DNA from: Utricularia gibba
Lineage: Eukaryota; Streptophyta; Magnoliopsida; Lamiales; Lentibulariaceae
Length of the DNA stretch: 64,000 nt
Reading direction: 5' to 3'
Assembly (NCBI GenBank): GCA_002189035.1
Contig: CM007989.1
Coordinates: 1,550,001-1,614,000 of the forward strand
The notes under the pieces were generated by a model. That model ran no database searches. It was given only the letters and a program-made list of their open reading frames with translations, and was not told the origin of the DNA. Every line of letters starts with the position of its first letter. Position 1 is the first letter of the stretch. A program made the translations under genes and the position numbers. Below, piece by piece: positions 34,224-45,740 of this stretch.

Positions 34224-34604
34224 ATGGCTTCTTCCAAGATGCTGGTCTTTGTGAGCATACTCTTCGCCATGGCCCTCCTATCCTCCGGGAAGCCTACGCC
34301 GCCGCATCTACTGACGCGGGTATGGATGCGCATGCCCTGAGTTGCACACTTTTACGCACATATAATGAATGCTTTCTCGTTGCTCATGTCTCTGCTTGTT
34401 CTGTGCTCAGGCGAAGTTGACCAGTTCCCATGGTTCGGATGCCGCTGGTACCGGTGTTTCGGATACGGATTTGGGTGTTTCCAGTGCTGTCACGAACGCT
34501 ACTTCTTCTTTGGAGCCCGCCGGAGATGTCGCCGGTGCTGTGTCGCATACTCAAACGCGGCTTTTGAATCTCAAAAAACCAGCCCAAGAACTGATGCACC
34601 ATGA
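34224..34604 (+). CDS. Secreted 8-cysteine peptide, GRP/nodulin-like C-terminal domain (member 2)
   Basis: Paralogue of the gene at 31.5 kb. Exon 1 34224-34319 (MASSKMLVFVSILFAMALLSS...) is a signal peptide. Exon 2 34411-34604 has eight cysteines, C-x4-C-x6-C-x2-C-C-x12-C-x2-C-C, amid aromatic and Arg residues (WYRCFGYGFGCFQCC, RRRCRRCC). The intron is phase 1 at the same place as in member 1. Exon 1 is one base short: after LLSS the open frame runs to a stop, while one extra G in the run at 34287-34289 gives a normal cleavage region (EAYAAAST) in phase with exon 2, for a 96-aa product against 95 in member 1. That match in length and phase supports a base-level error rather than a dead gene. 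Confidence 0.65.
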
Positions 34605-35105
34605 ATGACAGATGATAAGTGGATGTAATAAACAATAATCCCACAATATTGTCATATGTATTAATTATATATTTGATAAATATTGATATTTAATACTATG
34701 AATTAAATATTCAAATAATTTTGTTATTTAAACAATTTAGTGGTAAAATTACATTATTACTTTGTTAATTATTTATTATATTGATTTCATATGATAATTA
34801 AAAAATGTTGGAATAGAATGGATGGGTGATTCGGGTCGGGTGCAGTTTGAATGGGCAACCCGTCTGAAGCCTATAGAGAAGAGAATATATTGCGTATCGC
34901 GCAAACAACGCAACCAGCAGAGCGCTTGGCTGCAGCCTGCGATATATATAGAGGGAGAAGTACGGCTGCAAGACACCGCTGCATATGATTCCTCGCTCCA
35001 AGTCAAAGCTCCCAACTTTTTAAGCAAATTCGAGAATCGATTTTGCGGGTTTCGGAAAAGTCTCTCCGCCTCAGTGTTCGTGTTGCCATTTTCCTACTCG
35101 ATTTC

Positions 35106-35252
35106 ATGATCGGAGGAGTAGGGGCGCTTGAGACGGCTGACGCAGCGGTGCCTGACGGCGGCGGGGTAGATTCGGAAGCTACCGTTGAGTCGGTGGCTGT
35201 GGGCAAGGGGTTTAGGAGAAGGGTTTTGTCCCAGGAGTTGTTGCGTCAATGA
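35106..35252 (+). promoter_or_regulatory. Upstream ORF overlapping the ATG18-like start codon
   Basis: 48-codon ORF, ATG at 35106, whose TGA (35250-35252) overlaps the main ATG (35249-35251) as ATGA. It lies in the probable 5' leader. The overlap would allow termination-reinitiation or, if it is efficiently translated, strong repression of the main ORF. Confidence 0.6.
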
Positions 35253-38200
35253 AGAAGGCCAAGGGGAGAAACGGTAAGTTGCTGCCTAATTCTCTGAGAA
35301 TCATTTCGTCTTGTATCAAGACGGTCTCCACGAATGCCAGCACAGCTGTTCGCTCAGCTGGTGCTTCTGTGGCTGCTTCCATCTCCTATCGCGACGATCG
35401 GAAAGAGCAGGTATTTCCAGAGACACAACTTTTATAGGAGTGTGCATCAGTTTCCTCTTCCTTCCCCTTTTGATTATTGTTCGAATGATTTCAGTCTTTT
35501 TTGGTTTATGCTGCTCTCTTGTTAAGAATTATTGTGTATTATGCTGATCAGGTCTTGTGGGCTGGCTTTGATAAACTAGAGCTTACTTCCTCTTCTTTCC
35601 GACGTGTCCTGCTACTTGGTTATGTTAATGGTTTTCAAATATTTGATGTTGAGGATGCATCTGGTTTGAGTGAGTTGGTATCTCGTCGTGATGGACCAGT
35701 TACCTTTTTACAGATGCTTCCACCTCCTGGAAGTACAAGTAGTAGTGGAAAATATAAATCTGTACATCCCATAGTTGTTGTTGTTGGGGGCCATGGGGTC
35801 GACAAGAGCACCATAACTCAGGCTGCTGGCTTGGGGCATGAACCTTGCGGTTCTAAAGAGTCATCTTGTGGGAGCAGTATTCATCCACCTTGCACTGTTC
35901 GATTTTATTCAATGAAATCAAATGAGTATGTTAAGATTATTGACTTTAAATCAGCAGTGTTAATGGTCAGATGCAGTTCACAAGCAGTAGCTATTGGACT
36001 TGAAGAGCAAGTAAGTACTTGCTGTTTTGAGTGTGGCACTAAGTCCCTTATTATTTTTTTTTTCGTGCCTTCCCCGGCATGTATGACTTAGTACCTTTTC
36101 AACAACTTATCTGCTGTCTTTTTATATTTTGAGCAGATTTTTTGCTTTGACACTCTTAGTTTGGAGAAGAAATTTGTCGTTATGACCTATCCTGTACCCC
36201 AACTTGGAGAACCAGGATCTATGGGTATCAACACCGGATATGGTCCAATGGCTGTTGGGACAAGATGGTTAGCTTATCCTCCGAATCGACCATTTTTAAA
36301 AAATGTAGGTCGAATAAGTCCAAGGATTATTTCAACTAGCGTTACTCCATCATCATCTCCCCAAAGTGGAACCATGATGGTTCGCTATGCAGTAGAGTCC
36401 ACCAAGCATTTAGCGTCTGGATTGTTCACCCTGGGTGACATGGGATACAAGAAGCTAACCCAGTACTATCCTGATTTGCTTCAAGATGGCTCTGGCAAGA
36501 TGGTGGCATCTGAAGCTGAAAATGCTGGACTGGTAAGCGACCATATGTTTATTTTTGTTATTATTATTATTTCTTATGATTGCATGTCCCTGTGAAATAT
36601 GCAGCTATTATCGAGTTTCACATTTGTTAAAGCTGTTGATTGCATTTCATAGTGTTTCCCTGAAACGCAGGTTGCTGTGAGGGACCTTGTTTGCTCAGAT
36701 GTTATATTGCAGTTCAGGGCTCATAAAAGCTCAATATCTGCTCTTTGTTTTGATCCAAGTGGGACTCTTCTTGTTACTGCCTCTGTGCATGGAAACAGCA
36801 TAAATGTATTCAGGATCATGCCTTTTCACAAGTGTGATGGTTCAGATTCTGATGACTGGAAAGCTTCGTATGTGCATCTTTTCAAACTTTATCGTGGAAT
36901 GACTAATGCTGTAAGTATACGCCTGTTTGTTATTTTTTTTTATTCCTCCTATAAGTGCATTGCTTCCCAGTCACTGAAACGCACAAATTCATGGCGTTTT
37001 TTTCTAATGCTTGGTCAGGTCATTCAGGATATCTGCTTCAGTCAATGCAGTCAGTGGATTGCTGTTGTGTCATCCAGGGGCACATGCCATATTTTTGTTA
37101 TGTCCCCCTTTGGGGGTGATGTTGGTTTTCGGAGTTCTTGTGGACCAGGGGGGAACTTTCTGTCCTTAGTTCCTAGTCCTCCATGGTGGTCGACATCACT
37201 GTTTACAGTAAATGAGCAGAATCCTTTGCCTCCATCGACTCGTGCTCTCTCTGTAGTTGCTCGTATAAAATGCAGTGATTCAGGATTGCTAAATTCAGTA
37301 AGCAATGCTGCTTCTTCAGTGGTGGGAAAGATATGGATCCCACATGGAGCTGTTACTGCGGTCTTCCTCAATTCTCAGTCCACTGCTTCTATGGATGTTA
37401 AGTTGAACTCTCAACCCTTAGGGCAAATCATGGTTTATACTCCATCGAGTTTTGTGGTTCAACATGAAATTAAGCTTCATATCGGATCTGAAATGAATGA
37501 CAGTGAAGCCATTCTTCTAGCTTCACAACCCGAAAATCTGAATCAGGAGGTAAGGGTGAAAGTTGAACCATTACGATGGTGGGATGTTTGCAGAAAATTG
37601 GATAACATGGAGAGGGAAGCTTCTTTTTCTGGGTGTATATATGATGGACCAGATGGGCTTGATGATAGTGATTATTCCAAAACAGGGTTCCAGGATAAAA
37701 TGTGTCCTGGTGAAAAGAAATCAGTGATGTCTAATCCGCTGAATTCTCCAGGGAGGTCGCACTGGTATTTATCTAATGCTGAAGTGCAAATAAAATCCTG
37801 CAGGGTGCCCATATGGCAAAAAACGGTAGTTCCACTTTTGGCCTAACTTCTTTTGTAGTCACAAACGTGTCCTCAACCTGCATATTTTTAACTAGGATGC
37901 TTGTCCTTCTCCAGATCCATTTCCATGTCCTGGAATCGCCACAAGTTGGATATGATTCAAATGGGGAGTTTGAAATTGAGATGGTTTCTTCACACGAAGT
38001 AGAGATAAAGCACAGGGATTTATTGCCAATATTTGAGAACTTCTGCAGGGTGCAACCTGGAGCGGCCGTGGGGTGAGTGAATTTTGTATGTCCCTTTCTA
38101 CTGATTTTGCCTCTTTTTTTCTTCCCATCGTTTGGTGTTTAGTCAATAATGCACTTCTGATGCTCGTATTCGGTCTGTGCATCATTTTATCCTGTCAGCT

Positions 38201-39213
38201 TGATCCATACATGCTCATCTCACACTTTGCATAAAGCTATGTTCAGCAAGTTCTGAAATTTAAGAGCATTGCCAATGAATAATGATAATTTTTAGGTTCA
38301 AGATTTGGTAATTCATTTTAAACTTTTGTTGAAAAAAATTATGTTCTTCAACTAATGGCTATCAAGATTGGGACACCAACTGCAGCATTAATCTCTGCTA
38401 GGCTTTTTTGTGTGTTTATCTAACTTTCATTTCCTCCATTCAACCTAGACTATTTAGGACACATTGACTGCTTGTGCAGATCTGTATCTTCCGGACAGAA
38501 GTATCCTATTGCTTCCACCAAGTGTTTCGAAACCAGAAAAAAGTCCAATGAAGCAAGCATTATGTGTCATTCAAAACCGCCCTCATGCAGCTCTACAGAA
38601 AGCTCGGAAGGAGGTAATCGACGATCAACTCACTATTCCTTGTTATTAACTTGAGTAAAAAGAAATGTTTTCTTTGAAGAATAGAAGAAAGTAACTGATG
38701 GTCTTTTATTGAGCAACATCACCTTGATGACATTTGCATCAGGTTCATCCTGGAGAATGGAGAATTTGCTTGATTTGGAGCACACAAGCCTGGGTCATTT
38801 GAACTCCATAACCGGTGAGGGTAATATCTCAAGGTTCTCACCAAAAGACCAGAAATCAGGAGGAGTCTTCCTCGGACACTACCATGAGGAAAGTTGCAAT
38901 GATAATGCAACCATCAGTCTCCCATCATCCTCACTGGGAAACGAATCTCCATCCACAAATGCAAACTCAGATGTCGATGCTCTACAATCATCGACACATC
39001 TTGAAGATGAAGCAGGCCTGGGGTTGCTACATAACGCATGCTCCAACAACACCAGAAGTGAGTTCGACGAGCACGAAAACACCCAAGACGAGGAAGGGTG
39101 GATTGGTGAGACGCTCGTTTTCCCAGATGAAGGTATACTCATCATACTATCCATTGGTTCATCCAATCATCCCTCGGCTCCTAGTAACAGTAGTCTTCCC
39201 TGTTGCAGGCTAG
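35249..39213 (+). CDS. ATG18H: Autophagy-related protein 18g/h-like (WD40 + BCAS3 domain)
   Basis: Phosphoinositide-binding PROPPIN-type protein used in autophagosome formation. Nine exons: 35249-35410, 35552-36010, 36137-36532, 36671-36910, 37019-37825, 37915-38072, 38480-38613, 38743-39132, 39209-39213 (the last supplies only the TAG); 916 aa. Key segments: LPNSLRIISSCIKTVS N-terminus, GYVNGFQIFDVEDAS, NTGYGPMAVGTRWLAYP, FRAHKSSISALCFDPSGTLL (WD repeat), VIQDICFSQCSQW, and the BCAS3 region VKVEPLRWWDVCRK, followed by a Ser/Asp-rich tail ending PDEG. Long form like Arabidopsis ATG18g/h rather than the short ATG18a type; where the short types have a clear F/L-R-R-G motif this reads FRAH. All frames are intact. 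Confidence 0.93.
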
Positions 39214-40310
39214 CTGGGCATGCGAAGCACCTTGTTGATGTTTGTAAGTACTTTGTATATATAGAGAAGGAGCACGACCCGTTGTACATATCTGTGGATG
39301 GTGCCATCTTCCTCTCTCTGCTCCTTCATGTCTCTTATAGTACATGTGCGCTTGCTCTGTTACATGAGTTTAACCAAGAGATTAAATGAGAAGATTGCAT
39401 GCACATTCTTGGTCCACTTTTTTCTATATTTTTAAACAGTTGTTTTTGTACAAGCAAAAAAAATGCATTTTTTGATTAAGTAAATGATTTTCTGCAGTTA
39501 AATTTGTTCTCTGTGATTTGTTTATAAGGTTCATGAGTGTGCAGATAAGACGAAACAAAAGACCAAGAGTCAAAAGCACAAAAAAACAAGGAGAAAGAGA
39601 AAAACTGGAATCTGCCTGAAACTGTAGTGGAGTGCGGACAAGGCGACCACAAGCGCATTTTGGACAAGCCACGCCAAGACAAAACAAACGGGAATGCGTT
39701 TCTTTTGTCCTTTCCACATATTTGCTTCCCACGTTCCTGCTTCATCTCTCAAAATGGGTCCTGGCAAAAAGATAACCCACCACGGGTCGGGTCTGCTGGC
39801 CATTGACCCGCATACCCGGCTCGGATGTGCGTGCATTCGGTAGGAAGAAGAGGACCGAGACCACCTGTATGTGGTACGGAGACGGTGTGGGTGCATGCAG
39901 AATCAGGCGTGGGTTTATAAAAATGGTGTGGGTCGGGGCGTATCCCCCACCCTACTGTTCTCCAGGTCCGTCCCCATTTCCCATGCCTTCTCTGGTTTCT
40001 TTGCCCTTGACTGCTCTTCTTGTTCTTCATTCCCACTTTTATCTGGCCCTCGATTTCCGAGCCTCTTTGATTTCCAAATGAATCTGTATCTCACGCAGCC
40101 CCTTTTTGCTGAATCCTGAGTGAAGAACGAATACGAGTCATCCGTTTCGGACAAGGGGGTAGAAGTGAAAGCAACAGAATCTCTGGGCTTCTTGCTTTTG
40201 TTTCTTGGGGTGGGTGGGGAAAGTGAAACGGCAAACAGGCTGTGTGCATCCATCCCCTGTTCCAGGGATATTTCAAGAAGTGCTTCTTTCGTTCGTTCCT
40301 CCGGTCACCC
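39214..40310. other. Intergenic and long 5' leader of the GID1-like gene
   Basis: No convincing gene; minus-strand ORFs at 39424-40369 overlap one another and have no family features. A TATA-like TTTATAAAAA near 39914 and a pyrimidine-rich leader (39955-40080) suggest a 5' UTR of some 300 bp for the next gene. Confidence 0.45.
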
Positions 40311-41669
40311 ATGGCCGGGAGCAATGAAATTAGCATCAGTGAATCGAAGGTCCAGCAGATGCCCTGCATTTGAGTTTGGGGGTCTTCTTTCTTCCTGCTG
40401 TAGTTTTGGGATCTGGGTTCTTGATTTGGGTGCTTGTTGTGTTGTTGACCTGATTTGGGTGCTTCTGTGCAGTGTGTTTGGCCTTTTAGGGATTGTTCAT
40501 CTTGTTTCCTCGGTTCTTTGCTTCTTCTAGATACAATTCCTTCGTGCGTTTTTTATTCTGTTTCTGTGTCCTCTGTGTCTCCGATTTTTGATTTTGCTGC
40601 TTCTGAAAACGATGCATCGTTTGTGTGAAGTGTTTCCGTCAACCGTCTTCTTGAATTGATTTTGTCTGCCTGCAGAGAATAGTGCCTCTCAACACTTGGA
40701 TACTGATATCCAATTTCAAGCTCGCGTACAACATGCTCCGGCGACCGGACGGCACTTTCAACCGCGAATTGAGCGAGTTTCTTGACCGGAAGGTCCCTGC
40801 AAACGCTTTGCCGGTAGATGGGGTTTACTCCTTCGATGTGGTTGACCGATCTTCGTGTTTAATCAACCGCGTTTATCTTTCGTCGTCGCCGGAAAACCCG
40901 TCGAAATGGGGGTCGTGGAGCTGGAGAAGCCTCTGAGCGCGACGGAGATTGTGCCGGTGATTATATTTTTCCACGGCGGAAGCTTCGTTCATTCCTCCGT
41001 CAACAGCGCGATCTACGACACCTTGTGCCGCCGCCTCGTCAGATCCTGCAGAGCCGCGGTTGTGTCCGTTAACTACCGCCGCTCGCCGGAGCACAGATGC
41101 CCGCTCCGTACGACGACGGCTGGGCCGCCCTCAAATGGGTACACTCCCGATCGTGGCTACGAAGTGGGAACGACTCCAAAGTTCACGTTTATCTAGCCGG
41201 CGACAGCTCTGGCGGCAACATTGCTCATCACGTTGCTGTACGAGCGGCGGAGGAGGGAATCGAAGTCCTCGGAAACATCCTTCTTCACCCCCTGTTCGGC
41301 GGCGAGGAGCGAACGGAGTCGGAAAAACAACTGGACGGCAAATTCTTCGTCAGAATCCAGGACCGCGATTGGTATTGGAGAGCTTACTTGCCGGAAGGAG
41401 AAAACAGAGATCATCCCGCCTGCAATGTCTTCGGACCCCGGTGCCGGAAACTCCAGGGCGTTGCGAATTTTCCGAAAAGCCTCGTCGTGGTGGCCGGCTT
41501 GGATCTTCTACAAGACTGGCAACTCCGATATGTCCAAGGTCTGAGAAACTCCGGCCAACGAGTGAAGCTCCTTTACTTGGAAAAAGCCACCATCGGATTC
41601 TACTTCATGCCCAACAACGACTATTTCCCCTGTCTCATGAACCAGATCACAGACTTCATTCATGCTTAA
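40311..41669 (+). CDS. GID1: Gibberellin receptor, GID1-like
   Basis: Soluble nuclear gibberellin receptor derived from the hormone-sensitive-lipase fold; GA binding closes the N-terminal lid and recruits DELLA proteins. Exon 1 40311-40349 (MAGSNEISISESK), intron 40350-40675 at the position typical of GID1 genes, exon 2 to 41669. Visible: N-terminal lid NTWILISNFKLAYNMLRRPDG split over the start of exon 2, HGGSF oxyanion motif, GDSSGGN nucleophile elbow, GLDLLQDWQ with the Asp, and ATIGFY where lipases have the catalytic His, the change that marks receptors. Two single-base losses break the frame: in the GGGGG run at 40908-40912 (KWG to VELEKP) and near 41100-41103 (HRCP to PYDDGW). Both flanks match the family exactly, so the protein is probably intact in the organism. 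Confidence 0.92.
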
Positions 41670-42184
41670 ATTTCTCCGGCCGCCCGTTAACCCAAGGATT
41701 AGGGTAACTAATTGATAATTAGTTTCCAATACGATATTTTCATTAATAATGTATTAATAATTATATTATGTTAATATACTGATAAAAGAATGCTTACGAG
41801 TCATTATTATATATTTGAAAAAAATAAAAAAAATCTAGAAGAATAATTATATAAAATATTTTATAATTAAACTATTGTTTTTTTGGGTAAATAAAATTAA
41901 TAACTTTATTTCCAATAACAAAGGAAACAGAGGAGGAGAAATGGGAGGGGTATAAAGGTAAACCGAAAAAATGTAGGAGAAATTTGAATGTAGCGGCCGC
42001 CGTTTATTGTAAGGAAACAAAGAATTAAAAAAAAAAAAGCCCAGCAGGTTCGAACAACCAAACCCCACTTCATTCACTGCCTTCCATCTCTTCTTTATCT
42101 TCAATGCCCTTGCAATGGAGTAACAAGCGTCATAAATCCCTTCCTCAAACTACCCATTTCTCTTTCCCTAGAAACTGAACCCAA
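41670..42184. other. Intergenic
   Basis: AT-rich 3' flank then a short leader for the RopGAP gene. No gene seen. Confidence 0.5.
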
Positions 42185-44578
42185 ATGGGGGCACCCACGC
42201 CGCTGGTTTCTGACTCCGGCGCGGCGGCGAAGTCAGAGCTTACCAGATCCGCGGCGAAGCAACAGCAGATTTCTTTGTTGGATTTCATTTTGTCTGCTCT
42301 GAGAAAATCGATGGTGTCTACTTGTCGATTGGACGACAGAGAGGATCACGGAGTGATTTCTGCCGTCCGTCAGATGGAAATTGGGTGGCCCACTAACGTC
42401 CAGCACATAACCCATGTCACATTTGACAGGTTCCATGGATTCCTGGGGCTTCCTGTTGAGTTTGAGGTCGAGATCCCATGTAAAGCTCCTAGCGCAAGGT
42501 ATGTTCAATCCCCAGATCGTCGTTTTTCTGTTTTTTGCTTTGAGTTTCCATGCAATGGCATGAATTTCTGTGAAGTTAAGTTTAATGGAAATCTGGGTCT
42601 TCCTCTCCGAACTCCCAAGAAAAGAGACCTGCGCTTTATGTTAATTCAAAGCTGTAGACACAAAGTCCTGGGACTTTTTAGATGCTTTTCCCCTTTCTTA
42701 AAGTGAGCATATTCTGAAGGGGATACTTCCTTTCCATGGTAGAGGATCTAAGAGGCTGTTTTTCTAAAATACAAAAAAGCATCTGCTGCTTTAACTTGAA
42801 TTCTCAGACAATTCATCAAAAAAAAAAAAGGAAACCAATGTATGCCTCTTTGCAAAACCATGAGCCATGTAGTTGAAAGATGAATTGGTGGCTAGCCCTT
42901 TTAGTGCTAGATGAAAGCATTTGTTCATAGAACAGAGGCCATCATGATGATATTTTAGAGAGTAGATACCTGACTGGTGCCTTTCCTTTTCACCGATTGA
43001 AGTTCTTGACTATCCACAGCGTTCATCAACTGCTCTATAGACTAAAAGGGTAGGTGTCATTAGACGTCGGCTTACTTGGGACCAAACATTAAAACATGGA
43101 GGCTGAGGTCATACTTTCTAACTCCTTGCTGGTCCACAAGCATCGGAATGAAGAATCTTTGCTCACCTTGATTGGTAGCCTGGAAACTTGATAGTGGTAG
43201 TTTGAGGTGACTTGGCTTCACTAAATTTGTATTTTCTGCTTGCTGAAGCCGAAGCAGCACAGGCATTCCTCAGTAGAGCTGTCAAGTCCTTCACGTACTC
43301 CACTGCAACTGTAGTGCTAATTCATATGTAGTATAAAAAAAATTAGATGAAAACTAGAAGTAGCAGTTGAGGTGGCAAACACCGGGTAAAAAGAATGCAC
43401 TCCAAGTGTTGGTCGGAATAGTAGATCTATTTTGAGGGTAATCTTGAGAGCTGATATTTTGGTTTCATTGTGCTTCCTTTGATCTGTTTCAGCGTCAGTG
43501 TGTTTGGGGTCTCTCCAGAGTCGATGCAGTGCTCCTACGACTCAAAGGGCAACAGTGTTCCAACCATTCTGATGCTAATGCAGGAGAGGTTGTACTCACA
43601 AGGAGGCTTGAAGGTGAGTTCGTTAAGCACCAAGGAGGTGAAGCCCTTCTCTTTTTTTGATGCTTGATTCCTGAGCTGCGCTCGTTGTCTCTGCAGTCAG
43701 AGGGGATTTTTCGGATAAATCCAGAGAACGGCCAAGAGGAACGTGTACGGGACCAGCTCAACAGTGGCATTGTGCCCCAAGACATAGATGTCCATTGTTT
43801 GGCCGGTTTGATCAAAGCCTGGTTCCGGGAGCTGCCATCTGGTGTTCTGGACGGCCTGTCTCCTGAACAGGTTCTGCAATGCGATACTGAGGAGAAATCC
43901 ATGGAGCTCATCAAGCAGCTGAAACCGATGGAAGGTGCTCTTCTGAGCTGGGCTGTCAATCTCATGGCAGATGTGGTGGAGGAGGAGGAGGCCAACAAGA
44001 TGAATGCAAGGAATATTGCTATGGTGTTTGCCCCTAACATGACTCAGGTTCCAGCGAGTTCCTTGGATGAGATAGAATCAGTACTCATTGATTGGCTGTT
44101 GGCTCGGCTCACTCGTTCTGCCGTTTGGTTTGCAGATGTCTGATCCTTAACAGCTCTCATGCACGCAGTGCAAGTTATGAACTTGCTGAAAATGCTGATC
44201 ATGAAGGCTCTCCGGGAAAGGGAAGGATACTCTAATCAGTCATCCTGTTCATCAGGTGCACCGAGCGACGTGGAATACGACAAGAAGCAAGAGATGGAGG
44301 AGATCAGCTGTGAATCAGCTGGGCCAGCCTCGGAGAAGGATGAGCAAGAAGAGTGCAGCAGCAGGGACCATGGCGAGTCTCTGAGTGACATCGAAGAGAG
44401 ATTCCTGAGCCAACTGGATGACGACGACAATTCAAAAAATGGGTTCCGTCGACAGCTTGAAGGCATCCTGTGCAAAGACAATGCAAGTCCTCCAACTGCT
44501 TCTGCAACTATGAATCCCGAGTCCTCTTGCCTTTCTTTATCTGATAGCAGAAAGGGAGGTTCATTTCTCTGTAGGTGA
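42185..44578 (+). CDS. Rho GTPase-activating protein with CRIB motif (RopGAP)
   Basis: Switches off plant ROP GTPases at the plasma membrane. Exons 42185-42498, 43493-43613, 43697-44047, 44136-44578; about 409 aa. CRIB: IGWPTNVQHITHVTFDRF. GAP domain: arginine finger in EGIFRIN (exon 3), HCLAGLIKAWFRELP, NKMNARNIAMVFAPNMTQ. C-terminus is acidic and Ser-rich (GESLSDIEERFLSQL). Exon 4 starts MSDP, but a T is missing from the run at 44147-44148, so the frame reaches TAA immediately; restoring one base joins to LMHAVQVMNLLKMLI, as expected for the family. Intron 1 is about 1 kb. The neighbouring GID1-like gene is on the same strand and separately promoted. Confidence 0.9.
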
Positions 44579-45074
44579 CTCTTCAATTCGGTTGCTGCTT
44601 CGTGCCTGAAGACATCAAGGGCAGGGAGAAGTTCATTGCCAATGCAATGTCTAGTTAGGTAACATCTTGTTCTCTGCTGAAATCAGTATCCTGTTGATCC
44701 TGCAAGTTAGTACCTCAAGTAAACCAGTTTCCAATGTTTCAAGACAAAACAGATTGATCTAGGTTTGTAACTCCTTTTCTTCAGCATAGGGCTGAATCTA
44801 AAATGATCTTTTGTGCTTCCATACTTCCTCAGTCGTTCATACTGAATACTGAGCAAAAAGATTCTGCTTCGAAAGCAACTAATATTATACAATCATACAC
44901 AATTCAGATGCTCTGTGGTGTTTCTGTTTGATTCTTATGCACATATTACGTATGAAGAACAAGCCTATTTGGCTCATCATTTTACAAGATTTCGGAAAGA
45001 ATCTATACAGCACAACATACCTGAATTTGTGCATGAAACATGTATGAGAAACCTGGAATTGTTCCTGGTGTTTC
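44579..45074. other. Intergenic
   Basis: 3' UTR of the RopGAP gene, then no recognisable gene. Confidence 0.45.
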
Positions 45075-45740
45075 TCAGATATGCAATCCATCTCCATTAT
45101 CGGACTCTGGAGCCAAGCAAGCTTCCCAAAACAGCTTATCCCTCTCCTTCTCGTTCACCGCCTTCGAATCGGAATCCTCGCTTGCCGTAGGTGATCCAGA
45201 TTTCACCACCTCCTCACCTCGATCACGGCGGCATTGCTCCACAACGCCGTCCTCCTCCTCACTACACTCCCCTCCATCATGACCGTCATCACCATCTACA
45301 ATTCCGTCCCCGGCTTCAACGTCTTCATACACCTCCACAATACCAGTTCCTGGCGTCAATCCGTAACTACACGACTGCGCATCGTCCTCATACACCTCCA
45401 CAATACCAGTTCCTGGCGTCAATCCGTAACTACACGACTGCGCATCGTCGTCCGCCGCCTGCAATGTTTCGCTTCCCGGCGCCAATGCACCTTCAGAACA
45501 CTGCGCCTCCGAATCACCGGTGGATTCGAGTAATACGTGACAAGAGGCACCGATCCATCGCCGCGCCTCCTCCATCCCCACCGTCGGTGCCTCAACAACA
45601 CTATCAAGGTCAGCGAAACTTGCCTTTCGAACACACTTCTCTTTTCTTGTCTCGGAATTGGAGTTTAGGTGAAGAAATCGATGCCTCCGGGCGCTGTCTC
45701 GTTGTTTGGACGCCTCACCGGTATCTTCGGTGCTGTTCAA
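45075..45740 (-). CDS. Hypothetical acidic ORF with duplicated 21-residue unit (no ATG seen)
   Basis: Open from a stop just beyond 45740 to a stop at 45075. About 220 codons, Glu/Asp/Ser rich, with a perfect in-frame duplication of DDAQSCSYGLTPGTGIVEVYE. There is no ATG at the 5' end; the first in-frame Met is in VGMEEARRW, and the codon at 45740 is TTG. Either an upstream exon is missing, or a short protein starts at that Met, or this is not coding: the plus strand is also open over the same interval because the sequence is CA/TC-rich. No family recognised. Confidence 0.35.
   Translation of the reverse strand: MNSTEDTGEASKQRDSARRHRFLHLNSNSETRKEKCVRKASFADLDSVVEAPTVGMEEARRWIGASCHVLLESTGDSEAQCSEGALAPGSETLQAADDDAQSCSYGLTPGTGIVEVYEDDAQSCSYGLTPGTGIVEVYEDVEAGDGIVDGDDGHDGGECSEEEDGVVEQCRRDRGEEVVKSGSPTASEDSDSKAVNEKERDKLFWEACLAPESDNGDGLHI
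45325..45450. repeat. 63-bp perfect tandem repeat, two units
   Basis: Units 45325-45387 and 45388-45450, beginning TCATACACCTCC and ending GCATCGTCC. The length is a multiple of three, so frames are preserved on both strands. Confidence 0.95.

Noticed and set aside
39424-40369. Overlapping minus ORFs between ATG18-like and GID1-like genes
   Set aside because: They overlap one another in several frames and cover the likely GID1 leader; no motifs.
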